From NCBI RefSeq assembly GCF_018588885.1, contig NZ_JAFFIW010000012.1, positions 107,936 through 171,935 of the forward strand: a stretch of 64,000 nt of DNA, read 5' to 3'. This DNA is from Mesorhizobium sp. dw_380 (lineage in GTDB: Bacteria > Pseudomonadota > Alphaproteobacteria > Rhizobiales > Rhizobiaceae). This document shows positions 42,905-52,313 of this stretch, piece by piece (positions within the stretch are counted from its first letter, which is position 1; each line of letters begins with the position of its first letter). Both the position numbers and the translations under genes were made by a program. Under the pieces are notes generated by a model, which worked only from the letters and a program-made list of their open reading frames with translations, made no database searches and was not told where the DNA came from.

Positions 42905-45487
42905 ATGACGAAAAGAACCTTGCCCGAGCTTCCGGTATCCGCCGTGCTGCCGGCGCTGAGCGAAGCGCTCGGCTCCGGCACCAGCGCCGTGCTTGTGGCG
43001 CCGCCCGGTGCCGGCAAGACGACGTTGGTGCCGCTGGCTCTGCTCGATGTGTCCTGGCTGGGTGCCGGCAGGATCGTCCTGCTTGAACCGCGCCGCCTCG
43101 CCGCCCGCGCTGCCGCCCGCCGCATGGCTGAACTTCTCGGCGAGGAACCCGGCGCCACCGTCGGCTATGCCATGCGCATGGAGAACCGGACCTCGGCCCG
43201 GACAAAAATCCTGGTCGTCACCGAGGGCGTGCTGGCGCGCATGATCCTCGACGATCCCGAATTGCCCGGTGTCTCGGCAGTGATCTTCGACGAATTCCAC
43301 GAGCGCTCGCTCGACGGCGATTTCGGCCTGGCTCTGGCGCTGGACGTGCGAGGCGCGCTGCGTGCGGACCTGCGGCTGCTGGTGATGTCGGCGACGCTTG
43401 ACGGCGCGCGTGTCGCCAAACTGCTGTCCGGCGCGCCGGTGATCGAAAGCGAAGGCCGCGCCTTTCCCGTCGACATCCGCTACGACGAACGGCCGGCCGG
43501 CGTCCCGATCGAGGATGCGGTGGCCAAGGCGATCCGCTCGGCACTCGTCGACGAGAGCGGCAGCGTGCTTGCCTTCCTGCCTGGTCAGCGCGAGATCGAG
43601 CGTACCGCCGAGCGGCTGGCCGGCAAGCTCGGCGCCGACACCGATATCGTGCCGCTCTATGGCCAGCTCGACGGCAAGGCGCAGGACGCGGCGATCAAGC
43701 CGGCGGCGTCAGGCCGCCGCAAGGTGGTGCTGGCGACCTCGATCGCCGAGACCTCCATAACCATCGATGGCGTGCGCGTCGTCATCGATTCCGGCCTGTC
43801 GCGGCTGCCGCGCTATGAGCCGGCCAGCGGCTTGACCCGGCTGGAAACCGTGCGTGTCAGCAGAGCCTCCGCCGACCAGCGCGCCGGCCGCGCCGGGCGC
43901 ACCCAACCGGGCGTCGCCATCCGGCTGTGGCGCGCCGAGCAGACGGCGGCATTGCCCGCCTTCACGCCGCCGGAAATCCTCGAAGCGGACCTTTCCGGCC
44001 TGCTGCTCGACTGCGCCGCCTTCGGCGTTGCCGATCCGTCGGCGCTGGCCTTCCTCGATCCGCCGCCGGCGCCGGCGCTCAACGAGGCAAGGGCGCTGCT
44101 GCGCGCGCTGGATGCTATCGACGAAGCCGGGCGCCTGACCGAAGCGGGTATGGCGATGCGCAAGCTCGCTTTGCCGGTGCGGCTGGCGCATATGGTGGCC
44201 GAGGCTGCGAAGAGCGGTCATGCCGGCGAAGCGACCATGCTTGCGGTGTTGCTCACCGAACGCGGTCTTGGCGGCGACGCCGCCGATCTCGAACGGCGGC
44301 TGATGCGCTTTCGATCTGAACGGTCGCCGCGCGCCACCGCGGCACGGCAGCTCGCGGAGCGGCTGGCGCGGCAGCTCTTACCCTCCCCCTCGAGGGGAGG
44401 GTCGGCGAGCGAGCAGAGCGCAGTGACGCGAGGGAGACGGGGTGGGGTCGCCGATGGCGTGCCCGAACCGACCCCACCCCGATCCGCATTGCGGATCGAC
44501 CCTCCCCACAAGGGGGATGGTAGCAGCGCCGGCTCCCTCCTCATCCAGGCCTGGCCGGACCGCGTCGCCAAGGCGCGTGGCGAACGCGGGCGCTTCGTGC
44601 TGGCCAACGGCTCCGGCGCCATGCTCGACGCTGCCGACCCGCTGGCGGGCGAGCCGTTTCTGGTCGTCGCCGACCTGCAGGGCAAGGCGCAGAATGCGCG
44701 TATCGCGGCCGCCGCGGCCATAAGCGAAGACGACATCCGCTCGGCGCTGGCCGACCGGATCGAAACGCGCCGGCAAACGAGCTTCGACCGCGAGCGCCGT
44801 GCCGTGCGCGTGCGCGAAACCGTGCGCCTCGGCGCCATCACGCTTGCCGAACGCATGCTGCCGGCTCCTTCGGGCGCCGATGCGGACCGCGCCATAACAG
44901 ACGCCTTGCGGGAACACGGGCTGTCGCTGCTGAGCTGGAGCAAGGAAGCCGAGACGCTGCGCCAGCGGCTGTCCTGGCTGCATCGTGGCCTCGGGTCGCC
45001 CTGGCCCGATATGTCGGATGAGGCCCTTATCGAGCGCCTCGACGACTGGCTGCTGCCGTTCCTGTCAGGGGCTGCATCCTTTGCCGCCATCGATCCCGGT
45101 ATTGTCTCGGCCGGGCTGATTTCGCTGGTGCCGCACGACCTGCAGCGCAAGGTCGAGGCGCTGGCGCCGACCCATTTCGACGCGCCGTCGGGCAGCCATG
45201 TGCCGATCCGCTATGACGGCGAATGGCCGGTGCTGGCGGTTCGCGTCCAGGAACTGTTCGGTCTCGACCGCCATCCCTCGATCGCCAACGGCACGGTGCC
45301 GCTGACGCTCGAGCTGTTATCGCCGGCGCACCGGCCGATCCAGACGACGCGCGACCTGCCCGGCTTCTGGCGCGGCTCCTGGGCCGACGTGCGCGCAGAC
45401 ATGCGCGGCCGCTATCCCAAGCATGTCTGGCCGGAAAACCCGCTGCTCGCCGCCGCCACCGCCCGCGCCAAACCGCGCGGGACCTAG
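42905..45487 (+). CDS. hrpB: ATP-dependent helicase HrpB with in-frame repeat
   Basis: The 860-residue DEAH-type helicase has APPGAGKTTLVPLAL near 32-46, IFDEFHERSLDGD, VMSATLDG and the C-terminal PIRYDGEWPVLAVRVQELFGL typical of HrpB. It probably remodels RNA in the cytosol. Residues about 492-540 (LPSPSRGGSASEQSAVTRGR and on) are encoded by a palindromic intergenic-type repeat and split GALL-like from AWPDRVAKARG. This accounts for the protein being some 40 residues longer than most family members. Reading frame is preserved. Confidence 0.9.
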   Translation: MTKRTLPELPVSAVLPALSEALGSGTSAVLVAPPGAGKTTLVPLALLDVSWLGAGRIVLLEPRRLAARAAARRMAELLGEEPGATVGYAMRMENRTSARTKILVVTEGVLARMILDDPELPGVSAVIFDEFHERSLDGDFGLALALDVRGALRADLRLLVMSATLDGARVAKLLSGAPVIESEGRAFPVDIRYDERPAGVPIEDAVAKAIRSALVDESGSVLAFLPGQREIERTAERLAGKLGADTDIVPLYGQLDGKAQDAAIKPAASGRRKVVLATSIAETSITIDGVRVVIDSGLSRLPRYEPASGLTRLETVRVSRASADQRAGRAGRTQPGVAIRLWRAEQTAALPAFTPPEILEADLSGLLLDCAAFGVADPSALAFLDPPPAPALNEARALLRALDAIDEAGRLTEAGMAMRKLALPVRLAHMVAEAAKSGHAGEATMLAVLLTERGLGGDAADLERRLMRFRSERSPRATAARQLAERLARQLLPSPSRGGSASEQSAVTRGRRGGVADGVPEPTPPRSALRIDPPHKGDGSSAGSLLIQAWPDRVAKARGERGRFVLANGSGAMLDAADPLAGEPFLVVADLQGKAQNARIAAAAAISEDDIRSALADRIETRRQTSFDRERRAVRVRETVRLGAITLAERMLPAPSGADADRAITDALREHGLSLLSWSKEAETLRQRLSWLHRGLGSPWPDMSDEALIERLDDWLLPFLSGAASFAAIDPGIVSAGLISLVPHDLQRKVEALAPTHFDAPSGSHVPIRYDGEWPVLAVRVQELFGLDRHPSIANGTVPLTLELLSPAHRPIQTTRDLPGFWRGSWADVRADMRGRYPKHVWPENPLLAAATARAKPRGT
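44380..44522. repeat. Palindromic repeat element inside hrpB
   Basis: The DNA runs from TACCCTCCCCCTCGAGGGG to CACAAGGGGGATGGTA, with the inverted pair GGGGAGGGTCG (44394-44404) and CGACCCTCCCC (44497-44507), and an inner pair around GGGGTGGGGTCG / CGACCCCACCCC. It resembles the composite palindromic elements found between genes in Mesorhizobium and relatives. It adds about 48 codons to hrpB without a stop. Confidence 0.75.
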
Positions 45488-45513
45488 CGTTTGCCCTCTC
45501 GCGGCTGTAATCC

Positions 45514-46845
45514 ATGGCAATGATCAACGTTTTGCGTTCGCCCGATTTCCAGCAGAGCCAGAGACTGCGCCTCAACACGCTGATCCGGCTGCGTTGGCTG
45601 GCTATTGTCGGCCAGAGCGTGACGGTGCTCGTCGTCGCCTATGGCCTGAAGTTCCCGTTGCCGGTCAGCCTGTGCTTCGCGCTGATCGCCTGTTCGGCGT
45701 GGATGAACCTGTTCCTGGCCTTCCGGTTTCCGGCGGCGCACCGGCTCACGCCGTTCGCCGCCTTCGGCATCCTCATCTTCGACAGCCTGCAGCTTGCCGG
45801 CCTGCTCTACATGACCGGCGGCCTGACCAACCCGTTCTCGCTGCTGATGACCGTGCCCGTCGTGATTTCGGCGACATCGCTGCCCTTGCGCCTGACCGCC
45901 ATCCTCGGCGGGCTGGTGATGATCGCGGCGACCTTGCTTGTGTTCATCCATCTGCCATTGCCCTGGTATGAGGGCGCGCCGCTGGTGATGCCCTTCCTCT
46001 ATGTCGCCGGCATGTGGATGGCGGTGCTGTCCTCGATCGCCTTCACGGCGATCTATGCCTTCCGGGTGGCCGCCGAAGCGCGGCTTCTGGCCAATGCGCT
46101 GGCCGCCACGGAACTGGTGCTGCAGCGCGAGCAGCACCTTTCGGCGCTCGATGGCCTGGCCGCTGCTGCGGCGCATGAGCTCGGCACGCCGCTCGCCACC
46201 ATCACGCTCGTCGCCAAGGAGATGGAAAAGGCGCTCGGCAGCGACCCGAAATACGCGGAAGACGTGAAGCTGCTGCGCTCGCAGAGCGAGCGCTGCCGCG
46301 AAATCCTCAAGCGCCTGACCAGCCTGTCGTCAGAGGGCGAGGCGCACCTTTCCCGTTTGCCGCTGACCTCGCTGGTCGAGGAGGTCACCGCGCCGCATCG
46401 CGACTTCGGCATTTCGATCAAGCTTCGCCCCGGCGAACGGACCGGGCCGGAGCCGGTCGGGCGCCGCAATCCGGGCGTCATTTATGGCCTCGGCAACCTT
46501 GTCGAGAACGCCGTCGATTTCGCCCGCAAAAGCGTCACCGTGAGCTGGAACTGGGACGAGGCGACCGTCACCTTTTCGATCATCGATGACGGGCCCGGTT
46601 TTCCGGCCGAGATCATCGACCGCATCGGCGAGCCCTATATGTCGACGCGCCAGGGCACGGAAGCCGGCGGTGGCCTCGGGCTCGGCCTGTTCATCGCCAA
46701 GACGCTGCTCGAACGCTCGGGCGCCACACTCGACTTCCGCAATTCGAGCGGCCTGGGCGAGGGCGCGGTGGTGCAGATTTCGTGGCCGCGCAGTGTCTTC
46801 CTGAACCCGGAACTGGCCCCGGCGACGATGTTTGACACTGCGTGA
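45514..46845 (+). CDS. regB: Redox sensor histidine kinase RegB (ActS)
   Basis: The 443-residue protein has six membrane spans with the quinone-sensing loop GGLTNPF at 102-108. The H-box is AAAHELGTPLAT with His221; ERCREIL carries the redox-active Cys261, and N and G boxes follow (NLVENAVDFA, GLGLGLFIAKTLL). RegB/ActS phosphorylates RegA/ActR when the quinone pool is reduced and controls respiration, nitrogen and carbon fixation genes. It is followed by regA 64 bases on. Confidence 0.93.
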   Translation: MAMINVLRSPDFQQSQRLRLNTLIRLRWLAIVGQSVTVLVVAYGLKFPLPVSLCFALIACSAWMNLFLAFRFPAAHRLTPFAAFGILIFDSLQLAGLLYMTGGLTNPFSLLMTVPVVISATSLPLRLTAILGGLVMIAATLLVFIHLPLPWYEGAPLVMPFLYVAGMWMAVLSSIAFTAIYAFRVAAEARLLANALAATELVLQREQHLSALDGLAAAAAHELGTPLATITLVAKEMEKALGSDPKYAEDVKLLRSQSERCREILKRLTSLSSEGEAHLSRLPLTSLVEEVTAPHRDFGISIKLRPGERTGPEPVGRRNPGVIYGLGNLVENAVDFARKSVTVSWNWDEATVTFSIIDDGPGFPAEIIDRIGEPYMSTRQGTEAGGGLGLGLFIAKTLLERSGATLDFRNSSGLGEGAVVQISWPRSVFLNPELAPATMFDTA

Positions 46846-46909
46846 ATTGGACAATAGCGGCGCAAAACTATATCTGCGTAAAATTAAGGCAGCAGGAATT
46901 TTTGAGACC

Positions 46910-47473
46910 ATGACAGGCGATGAAAATATTGGCGCAATGGTTGAAGGCGAGGATACCTCGCTTCTGATCGTCGATGACGACAAGCCGTTCCTCACCCGTC
47001 TTGCCCGCGCCATGGAAACCAGGGGCTTCGTGGTCGAGACCGCCGAAAGCGTCGAGGAGGCCGTGGGCAAGGCGCGCGCCAATCCGCCGGCCTACGCCGT
47101 GGTCGACATGCGGCTCGGCGATGGCAACGGCCTCGACGTCGTGGCCGCCATCCGCGAGAAGCGCGAGGATTCCCGCACCATCATCCTGACCGGTTACGGC
47201 AACATCGCCACCGCCGTGACGGCGGTGAAGCTCGGCGCCGTCGACTATCTGTCGAAGCCCGCCGACGCCGACGACATCTTTGCCGCCCTGACCCGCACCT
47301 CGGGCGAACGCGCCGCGCCGCCGGAAAACCCGATGTCGGCCGATCGCGTGCGCTGGGAACATATCCAGCGCGTCTATGAAATGTGCGAGCGCAACGTCTC
47401 CGAGACCGCGCGCCGGCTCAACATGCACCGCCGCACGCTGCAGCGCATACTGGCCAAGCGCGCGCCGCGCTAA
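46910..47473 (+). CDS. regA: Response regulator RegA (ActR)
   Basis: The 187-residue regulator has a receiver domain with VDDD at 21-24 and the phosphorylated Asp66 in VVDMRLGDG. A proline-containing linker and a Fis-type helix-turn-helix (VSETARRLNMHRRTLQRILAKRAPR) form the very C-terminus, as in RegA, PrrA and ActR. It binds DNA and controls redox-regulated genes. The ATG at 46910 gives the common family length; longer forms need a TTG. Confidence 0.93.
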   Translation: MTGDENIGAMVEGEDTSLLIVDDDKPFLTRLARAMETRGFVVETAESVEEAVGKARANPPAYAVVDMRLGDGNGLDVVAAIREKREDSRTIILTGYGNIATAVTAVKLGAVDYLSKPADADDIFAALTRTSGERAAPPENPMSADRVRWEHIQRVYEMCERNVSETARRLNMHRRTLQRILAKRAPR

Positions 47474-47478
47474 ACAGA

Positions 47479-47664
47479 GCTTCGTCATCCTTGGGCGTAG
47501 CGACGCAAAGCGGAGCGAAGACCCAAGGATCCATGCCGTGACACCAGACGTGGAGTGCAACGGAAGAGATCTCGGTACCGCAGCAGCGCTCTGAAGTCAC
47601 GGCATGGATCCTATGGTCTGCGCCGCGTCGCTTCGCTCCTTGCTCCGCCATAGGATGACGAAGC
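47479..47664. repeat. Large composite palindromic repeat
   Basis: The terminal arms GCTTCGTCATCC and GGATGACGAAGC are perfect inverted repeats. An inner pair, CCATGCCGTGAC and GTCACGGCATGG, folds the middle. Total length is 186 bases, starting six bases after the regA stop. It looks like a non-coding mobile palindrome of the sort spread in Rhizobiales genomes and may also end regA transcription. Confidence 0.75.
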
Positions 47665-47814
47665 GACGGGCGTTCCAGCTAATCGTCGAGGCACGTCATC
47701 GGTCAATGTGAAGTCATACAGACTTAGGAAATCAGAAGTCTTGCGACGCCGGCGACGCTTGCTCATCATTGTGGCAATAGGAACCCGGCCGCCAGGCCAA
47801 GCAACGGTGGATAC
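47665..47814 (+). other. Intergenic region before nhaA
   Basis: These 150 bases after the palindromic repeat contain no supported gene. They should hold the nhaA promoter; no operator or riboswitch-like fold is obvious. Confidence 0.3.
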
Positions 47815-49005
47815 ATGCGCGACGAGCGGCAAAAATCGGTCTTCCGCGAATTTCTCGACAGCGAGGCGGCAGGCGGCATCATCCTGATGGTGGCGGCAGC
47901 GCTGGCGCTGATCGTCGCCAACTCGCCGCTTTCCGAAACCTACTTCTCCGTTCTCCACGCCTATCTCGGCCCGCTCAGCGTGTCGCACTGGGTCAATGAC
48001 GGGCTGATGGCGGTGTTCTTCCTGCTCGTCGGGCTGGAGATCAAGCGCGAGATGCTGGATGGCCAGCTTTCGACCTGGCCGCGCCGGGTTCTGCCCGGGA
48101 TAGCGGCGGCCGGCGGCATGCTGGTTCCCGCGCTCGTCTATGTCTTGATCAACCGCAACAATGGTCCGGCATTGTCCGGCTGGGCGATCCCGACCGCCAC
48201 CGACATCGCCTTCGCGCTCGGCGTGCTGTCGCTGCTTGGCAGCCGGGTGCCGGCCTCGCTCAAGGTGTTTCTCACCGCGTTGGCCATCATCGACGACCTC
48301 GGCGCCGTCATCATCATCGCCATCTTCTACACAAGCGGCCTGTCGCTGGCCTATCTCGGCTCGGCCTTTGCGGTCATTGCCGTGCTCATCGTGCTCAACC
48401 GCATGCGGGTGATGACGCTGGTGCCCTATCTCGTGCTCGGCGCCATATTGTGGGTGCTGGTGCTGAAATCAGGTGTCCATGCAACACTTGCGGGCGTTGC
48501 GCTGGCGCTCACCATTCCGCTCGAACGCTCCGCCGGCATCAGCCACGATCTCGACCATTCGCCGCTGCACCGGCTCGAGCATGGCCTGCACAGGATCGTG
48601 CCGTTTTTCGTCATCCCGATCTTCGGCTTCGCCAACGCCGGCGTTTCGCTCGCCGGCTTGAGCCTCAGTGCGCTGATCGAGCCCTTGACACTGGGCGTCG
48701 CCGCCGGCCTCGTGCTCGGCAAGCTGGTCGGCGTCTTCGGCTCCTCCGCACTTGCCATCCGGCTCGGCCTTGCCGATCTGCCTGCCCATGCCGGCTGGTC
48801 GCACATGATCGGCATTTCGCTGCTCTGCGGCATCGGCTTCACCATGAGCCTGTTCATCGGCCTGCTTGCCTTCGCCGGGGATGTCGCGCTGCAAGACGCC
48901 GTCAAGGTCGGCATCCTCGCCGGCTCCTTCATCGCAGCCATCCTCGGCGCCGCCGTGCTTTTGATGGCGCCGGCCGCTGAAAGAGTGGAGGAGGGTGAGG
49001 AGTAG
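47815..49005 (+). CDS. nhaA: Na+/H+ antiporter NhaA
   Basis: The 396-residue membrane protein has about twelve spans. [22 protein letters not shown] carries the first aspartate of the transport site region and [22 protein letters not shown] holds the paired aspartates (DD) that bind Na+ and H+. It exchanges cytoplasmic sodium for external protons and supports pH and salt tolerance. Length matches the family. It stands alone, convergent with mmcB. Confidence 0.93.
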   Translation: MRDERQKSVFREFLDSEAAGGIILMVAAALALIVANSPLSETYFSVLHAYLGPLSVSHWVNDGLMAVFFLLVGLEIKREMLDGQLSTWPRRVLPGIAAAGGMLVPALVYVLINRNNGPALSGWAIPTATDIAFALGVLSLLGSRVPASLKVFLTALAIIDDLGAVIIIAIFYTSGLSLAYLGSAFAVIAVLIVLNRMRVMTLVPYLVLGAILWVLVLKSGVHATLAGVALALTIPLERSAGISHDLDHSPLHRLEHGLHRIVPFFVIPIFGFANAGVSLAGLSLSALIEPLTLGVAAGLVLGKLVGVFGSSALAIRLGLADLPAHAGWSHMIGISLLCGIGFTMSLFIGLLAFAGDVALQDAVKVGILAGSFIAAILGAAVLLMAPAAERVEEGEE

Positions 49006-49043
49006 GGTTCTTCCAGACGGCGCGCTGCCGCAAACGTCGATAG

Positions 49044-49544
49044 CTACTCGCTCTCCCCCTCCAGCGCCGGCACCGACACGCCCGCCAGCTCCGCCGCCAG
49101 CAGCCGCGCCGCACCGGCCCGCGCGATGCGCAGCATCAGCGCCTTGCGCGTTGCCGCCGCCATGCGATGCTCCGGCGCGTCGCGCAGGATCTCGGCGCCA
49201 TAGCCGTCGGAGAGGATGAAGCCGCACTCCTGCGGAAAGATCTCCGAGGGCACGCCGGGATGGGTGGCGAAGAAGAAGCGGTCGGAATGCAGCCGGTAAT
49301 CGGGCCATTTTCGGTCGACTTTGAAATCCTCGATCGACGATTTGATCTCGATGATCCAGATATCGCCCTGCCGGGTCAGCGCCACCAGGTCGGCGCGGCG
49401 GCCGGTGGCCAGCGACAGCTCAGGCAGCACATGCGCGCCCATTTTCTTGAGCAGCCGCTGCACGCCACGCCGCACCAGCATGGCGCGTTCGGACTGGCGA
49501 CCATCGATGAGCGGGTTGAGCGGAATCGGCGAGATGATCGGCAT
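49044..49544 (-). CDS. mmcB: MmcB-family DNA repair protein
   Basis: The protein (166 residues from ATG 49544, 170 from 49556) has the nuclease-like core RRADLVALTRQGDIWIIEIKSSIEDFKVD, with the D-(x)n-E-x-K arrangement of PD-(D/E)xK enzymes. It matches the MmcB family of alphaproteobacteria, linked in Caulobacter to DNA damage and mitomycin resistance. The rest is SDRFFFATHPGVPSEIFP and an Ala-rich helical tail. Confidence 0.82.
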   Translation of the reverse strand: MPIISPIPLNPLIDGRQSERAMLVRRGVQRLLKKMGAHVLPELSLATGRRADLVALTRQGDIWIIEIKSSIEDFKVDRKWPDYRLHSDRFFFATHPGVPSEIFPQECGFILSDGYGAEILRDAPEHRMAAATRKALMLRIARAGAARLLAAELAGVSVPALEGESE

Positions 49545-49684
49545 GGCAGGCACCATGCCAGATTTTGTTCACGTTTTGAACCCCCTTGTGCCGGGCGATT
49601 GCCAACTCGCGAGACCACGGCCCGCCCTTCCAAAAGGCGGGCCGTTCGCGTTAGGATTGCAGTTCCTGCTTGGGGAAGGGGGCT

Positions 49685-49885
49685 ATGGTTTCGCGAGGTG
49701 TCACGGTTGATCTGATTTTTACCGCTGCAGCGGGCGTCGCTACTATCGTGTGCGTGCTCTTGGCTCAAAGGTACAAGGTCAAGCGGTCACTTCTTATCCG
49801 CTTGTTTTTCCTGATTATGTTTGCGACGATTTTGCTGGGAATGCAGGTGGCAGTCGCTCTCGGGGTTTATGTTCCGGCCCCATAG
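49685..49885 (+). CDS. Small two-span membrane protein (66 aa)
   Basis: The frame starts at ATG 49685 right behind GGGGAAGGGGG, a strong ribosome site. It encodes two hydrophobic helices (about residues 6-25 and 38-60) joined by a basic loop (QRYKVKRS). No family is recognised. Its ribosome site and membrane pattern make it likely to be a gene; what it does is unknown. Confidence 0.55.
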   Translation: MVSRGVTVDLIFTAAAGVATIVCVLLAQRYKVKRSLLIRLFFLIMFATILLGMQVAVALGVYVPAP

Positions 49886-50309
49886 GCAACCCGTTAGTTC
49901 ACCGGCCCTGTCCCGTTCCACCGGATGAACGGCGCATCCTTTGGCGGACGCTACCCAGCCGTAGGGGAATGGCTACAGGCCATGTAGAAGACCTCCGGTA
50001 CCGCAAGACGGGGCGAGCATCGCTATTCCTTGGCTTCTTTTTCGGGCGATCGTCTGGATGCATCCACCAATCACAATGGCTGGCGGAATGGCCGGCGCAG
50101 TTTGGCTTTGGGTTTAAGGGGGGCTGCGCCGGCCATTGCGGGTCTGGGCTTTGGGTATGATCGTCCCCGCATCGATCAATCTATACGTATATTAGCAATC
50201 GCGCAAATAAGACTGAAGTCCCTTGTTCCACGGTGCTGCGTCGAGCCGGCGCTTCGACAAGTCGCCGACCGCGAAGCGAGCGCTGGTCGGCCGAACCCGG
50301 CGCTTGCCC
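49886..50309. other. Intergenic region, no gene recognised
   Basis: This 424-base stretch has only short frames without convincing ribosome sites or family motifs. It is somewhat less GC-rich near 50160-50220. No repeat or terminator was recognised. Confidence 0.35.
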
Positions 50310-50732
50310 TCAGGCGGACTGTGAAACGGCCCTGTCGCCGGGCAAAGCGGCTCCCGCCATATCATCAAGGATCGGGCAGTCCGGCCTGCTGTCGCCATTG
50401 CAGGAGTGAATCAGTTTTTGCAGGGTCGAGCGCATCGACTGCAGCTCGCGCACCTTCTCCTCGATCGCCGTGACATGGGCGGCGGCGATCTCGCGCACGT
50501 CGTGGCTGGCGCGGCCGCGATCCTGGTAGAGCGCCATCAGTTGGCGGCAATCGTCTATGGAAAAGCCGAGATTGCGCGCGCGTCGCAGGAAGGCCAGCCG
50601 GTGGATGTCGTCGCCGGAATAGTCGCGATAGCCGTTGGCGGCCCGCGCGGGGGCGATCAGGCCGATCTCCTCATAGTAACGGATGGTCTTGGCCGGCAGG
50701 CCTGAACGGTTGGCGGCGTCGCCGACATTCAT
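50310..50732 (-). CDS. hmrR: Cu(I)-responsive MerR-family regulator HmrR (CueR)
   Basis: The 140-residue protein has the MerR winged helix (MNVGDAANRSGLPAKTIRYYEEIGLI), a long dimerisation helix (75-108) and Cys111-x7-Cys119 (CNGDSRPDC), the Cu(I)/Ag(I) ligand pair of CueR/HmrR. It twists promoter DNA to switch on copper export when Cu(I) binds. A CueR-type promoter lies far away before copA at 60033-60063, its likely target. Confidence 0.9.
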   Translation of the reverse strand: MNVGDAANRSGLPAKTIRYYEEIGLIAPARAANGYRDYSGDDIHRLAFLRRARNLGFSIDDCRQLMALYQDRGRASHDVREIAAAHVTAIEEKVRELQSMRSTLQKLIHSCNGDSRPDCPILDDMAGAALPGDRAVSQSA

Positions 50733-50780
50733 GGCTGGGTACCTCGATTTTGCGGCCTGCGATTCAGGCCCATTGAATTT

Positions 50781-50800
50781 CCTTCACAATCCGGTGAAGG
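50781..50800. promoter_or_regulatory. Inverted repeat upstream of hmrR
   Basis: CCTTCAC-AATCCG-GTGAAGG lies 48 bases before the hmrR start. Its outer bases resemble MerR-family operators, but the centre differs from the copA site at 60038-60054. It might allow autoregulation. Confidence 0.4.
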
Positions 50801-50955
50801 CTGTTGCCGAAATGCCATAGTTATACGCTTACCGGCAGGTAAGGTCCTGGATATAGGCATCGTGTGCTTGGCAAGCAAAGCAAATGCCAGCATGAATGAT
50901 GGCGATAAAGCGGCCGACTCGAGCCGCTAAGTTTGGCAGGGCACCGGATCATCTC

Positions 50956-51573
50956 ATGCGCATGAAGTCGCTTGCAATAATCGCCGCGTTGGCGCTGTCC
51001 ACGGCTATCGCCGGTTGCAGCACCATTGGCGGGCAGATATTCTCCAACGACTATGGCGCGGTGACCGATGCTGGTTACCAGCTGCCGCGCATTCCGATCG
51101 AGAAGGTGCCCTCGAAGTATCATCGCCAGGAAGTCAGCTACGACACCAAGGAAAAGCCCGGCACCATCATCGTCGATACGCAGAACAAGTTCCTCTATTT
51201 CGTCGAGGACGACGGCCGGGCGATCCGCTACGGCATCGGCGTCGGCCGCGAGGGTTTTGAGTGGCACGGCACCGCCCATATCGCGATCAAGCGCGAATGG
51301 CCGACCTGGACGCCGCCTTCCCAGATGATCAGGCGCCAGCCGGAGCTTGCCAAGTTCGCCGGCGGCATGGACCCTGGTCTGAAGAACCCGCTCGGCGCGC
51401 GCGCCATGTATCTGTTCAACAAGGGCGGCGACATGGGTTACCGACTGCATGGCAGCCCGGAATGGAACTCGATCGGCAAGGCGATGTCGTCGGGCTGCAT
51501 CCGGCTGATGAATCAGGACGTCATCGACCTCTACGACCGCGCCGAGGTTGGCGCCAAGGTCATCGTCCTCTGA
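50956..51573 (+). CDS. L,D-transpeptidase (ErfK/YkuD), lipoprotein
   Basis: The 205-residue protein begins with a hydrophobic signal and a lipobox-like TAIAGC (Cys21), so it is probably lipid-anchored in the envelope. The YkuD domain includes GTIIVDTQNKFLYFVED and ends in HGSPEWNSIGKAMSSGCIRLMN with the catalytic Cys181. Such enzymes form 3-3 peptidoglycan cross-links or attach proteins to it. ATG 50956 or 50962 both fit. A terminator follows at 51649. Confidence 0.88.
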   Translation: MRMKSLAIIAALALSTAIAGCSTIGGQIFSNDYGAVTDAGYQLPRIPIEKVPSKYHRQEVSYDTKEKPGTIIVDTQNKFLYFVEDDGRAIRYGIGVGREGFEWHGTAHIAIKREWPTWTPPSQMIRRQPELAKFAGGMDPGLKNPLGARAMYLFNKGGDMGYRLHGSPEWNSIGKAMSSGCIRLMNQDVIDLYDRAEVGAKVIVL

Positions 51574-51648
51574 CCGTGATCGCAGGGATCAAGGTTAAAC
51601 CTGTTCGTACGCGGACCGTCTAGGCAACAATGGACGTCCTAAAACAGA

Positions 51649-51676
51649 AAACCGGGCAATTCGGCCCGGTTTTTTG
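51649..51676. terminator. Bidirectional intrinsic terminator
   Basis: AACCGGGC-AATTCG-GCCCGGTT is a perfect 8-bp stem with A-rich sequence on the left and TTTTTTG on the right. It serves the rightward L,D-transpeptidase gene and probably the leftward nfu gene. Confidence 0.85.
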
Positions 51677-51712
51677 TTGTTTGCGGTTGAGATGGTGTCC
51701 CGTGCGGAGCGA

Positions 51713-52282
51713 TCAAGCGACCTGTTCGACCTGCTGCACTTCAGGCACGAAATGGCGAAGCAGGTTCTGGATGCCGTGCTTCAGCGTCGCCGTCGATGAC
51801 GGGCACCCAGCGCAAGCGCCCTTCATGTGCAGGAACACCGTGCCGTTCTCGAAGCCGCGGAAGGTGATGTCGCCACCATCCTGGGCCACCGCCGGGCGCA
51901 CCCGCGTGTCGAGCAGTTCCTTGATGGTGATGACGAGTTCCTCGTCCGCCTTGTCGTAGAATTCGCCGGTCTGGCTGGTCTCGGCGGCCGGGCCGGTCTT
52001 GGCCATGACCGGCGCGCCGGACATGAAATGCTCCATGATGGCGCCGAGGATCGCCGGCTTCAGATGCTGCCAGTCGGGACCGTCCTTGGTCACGGTGACA
52101 AAGTCGTAGCCGAAGAAGACGCCGGTCACGCCGGGAATCTCGAACAGCCGGCCGGCCAGCGGCGAGGCCGTTGCCGCACTGTCGGCATCGCGAAAATCGG
52201 CCGTGCCTTCGAGCAGCACTTCCTTGCCGGGCAGGAATTTCAGCGTCGCCGGATTGGGCGTCGATTCGGTCTGGATGAACAT
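51713..52282 (-). CDS. nfuA: Nfu-type Fe-S cluster carrier (NifU domain)
   Basis: The 189-residue protein has the N-terminal Nfu domain (MFIQTESTPNPATLKFLPGK, about 1-88) and the C-terminal NifU domain with GACAGCPSS, whose CxxC binds a 4Fe-4S cluster between two subunits. It hands clusters to apo-proteins in the cytosol. An Irr-like iron box lies 32 bases before its ATG, so iron probably controls it. It is last in the glnD-murJ-trpS-usp-nfu run. Confidence 0.9.
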   Translation of the reverse strand: MFIQTESTPNPATLKFLPGKEVLLEGTADFRDADSAATASPLAGRLFEIPGVTGVFFGYDFVTVTKDGPDWQHLKPAILGAIMEHFMSGAPVMAKTGPAAETSQTGEFYDKADEELVITIKELLDTRVRPAVAQDGGDITFRGFENGTVFLHMKGACAGCPSSTATLKHGIQNLLRHFVPEVQQVEQVA

Positions 52283-52313
52283 AGCCGTCTCCGTGCCCGT
52301 TTCGGGCAGATAG

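Noticed and set aside
49886..50309. Broken gene or insertion sequence remnant in the gene-poor stretch before hmrR
   Set aside because: Frames are short, no transposase-like motif or terminal inverted repeats were found, and nothing matches a known family by eye.
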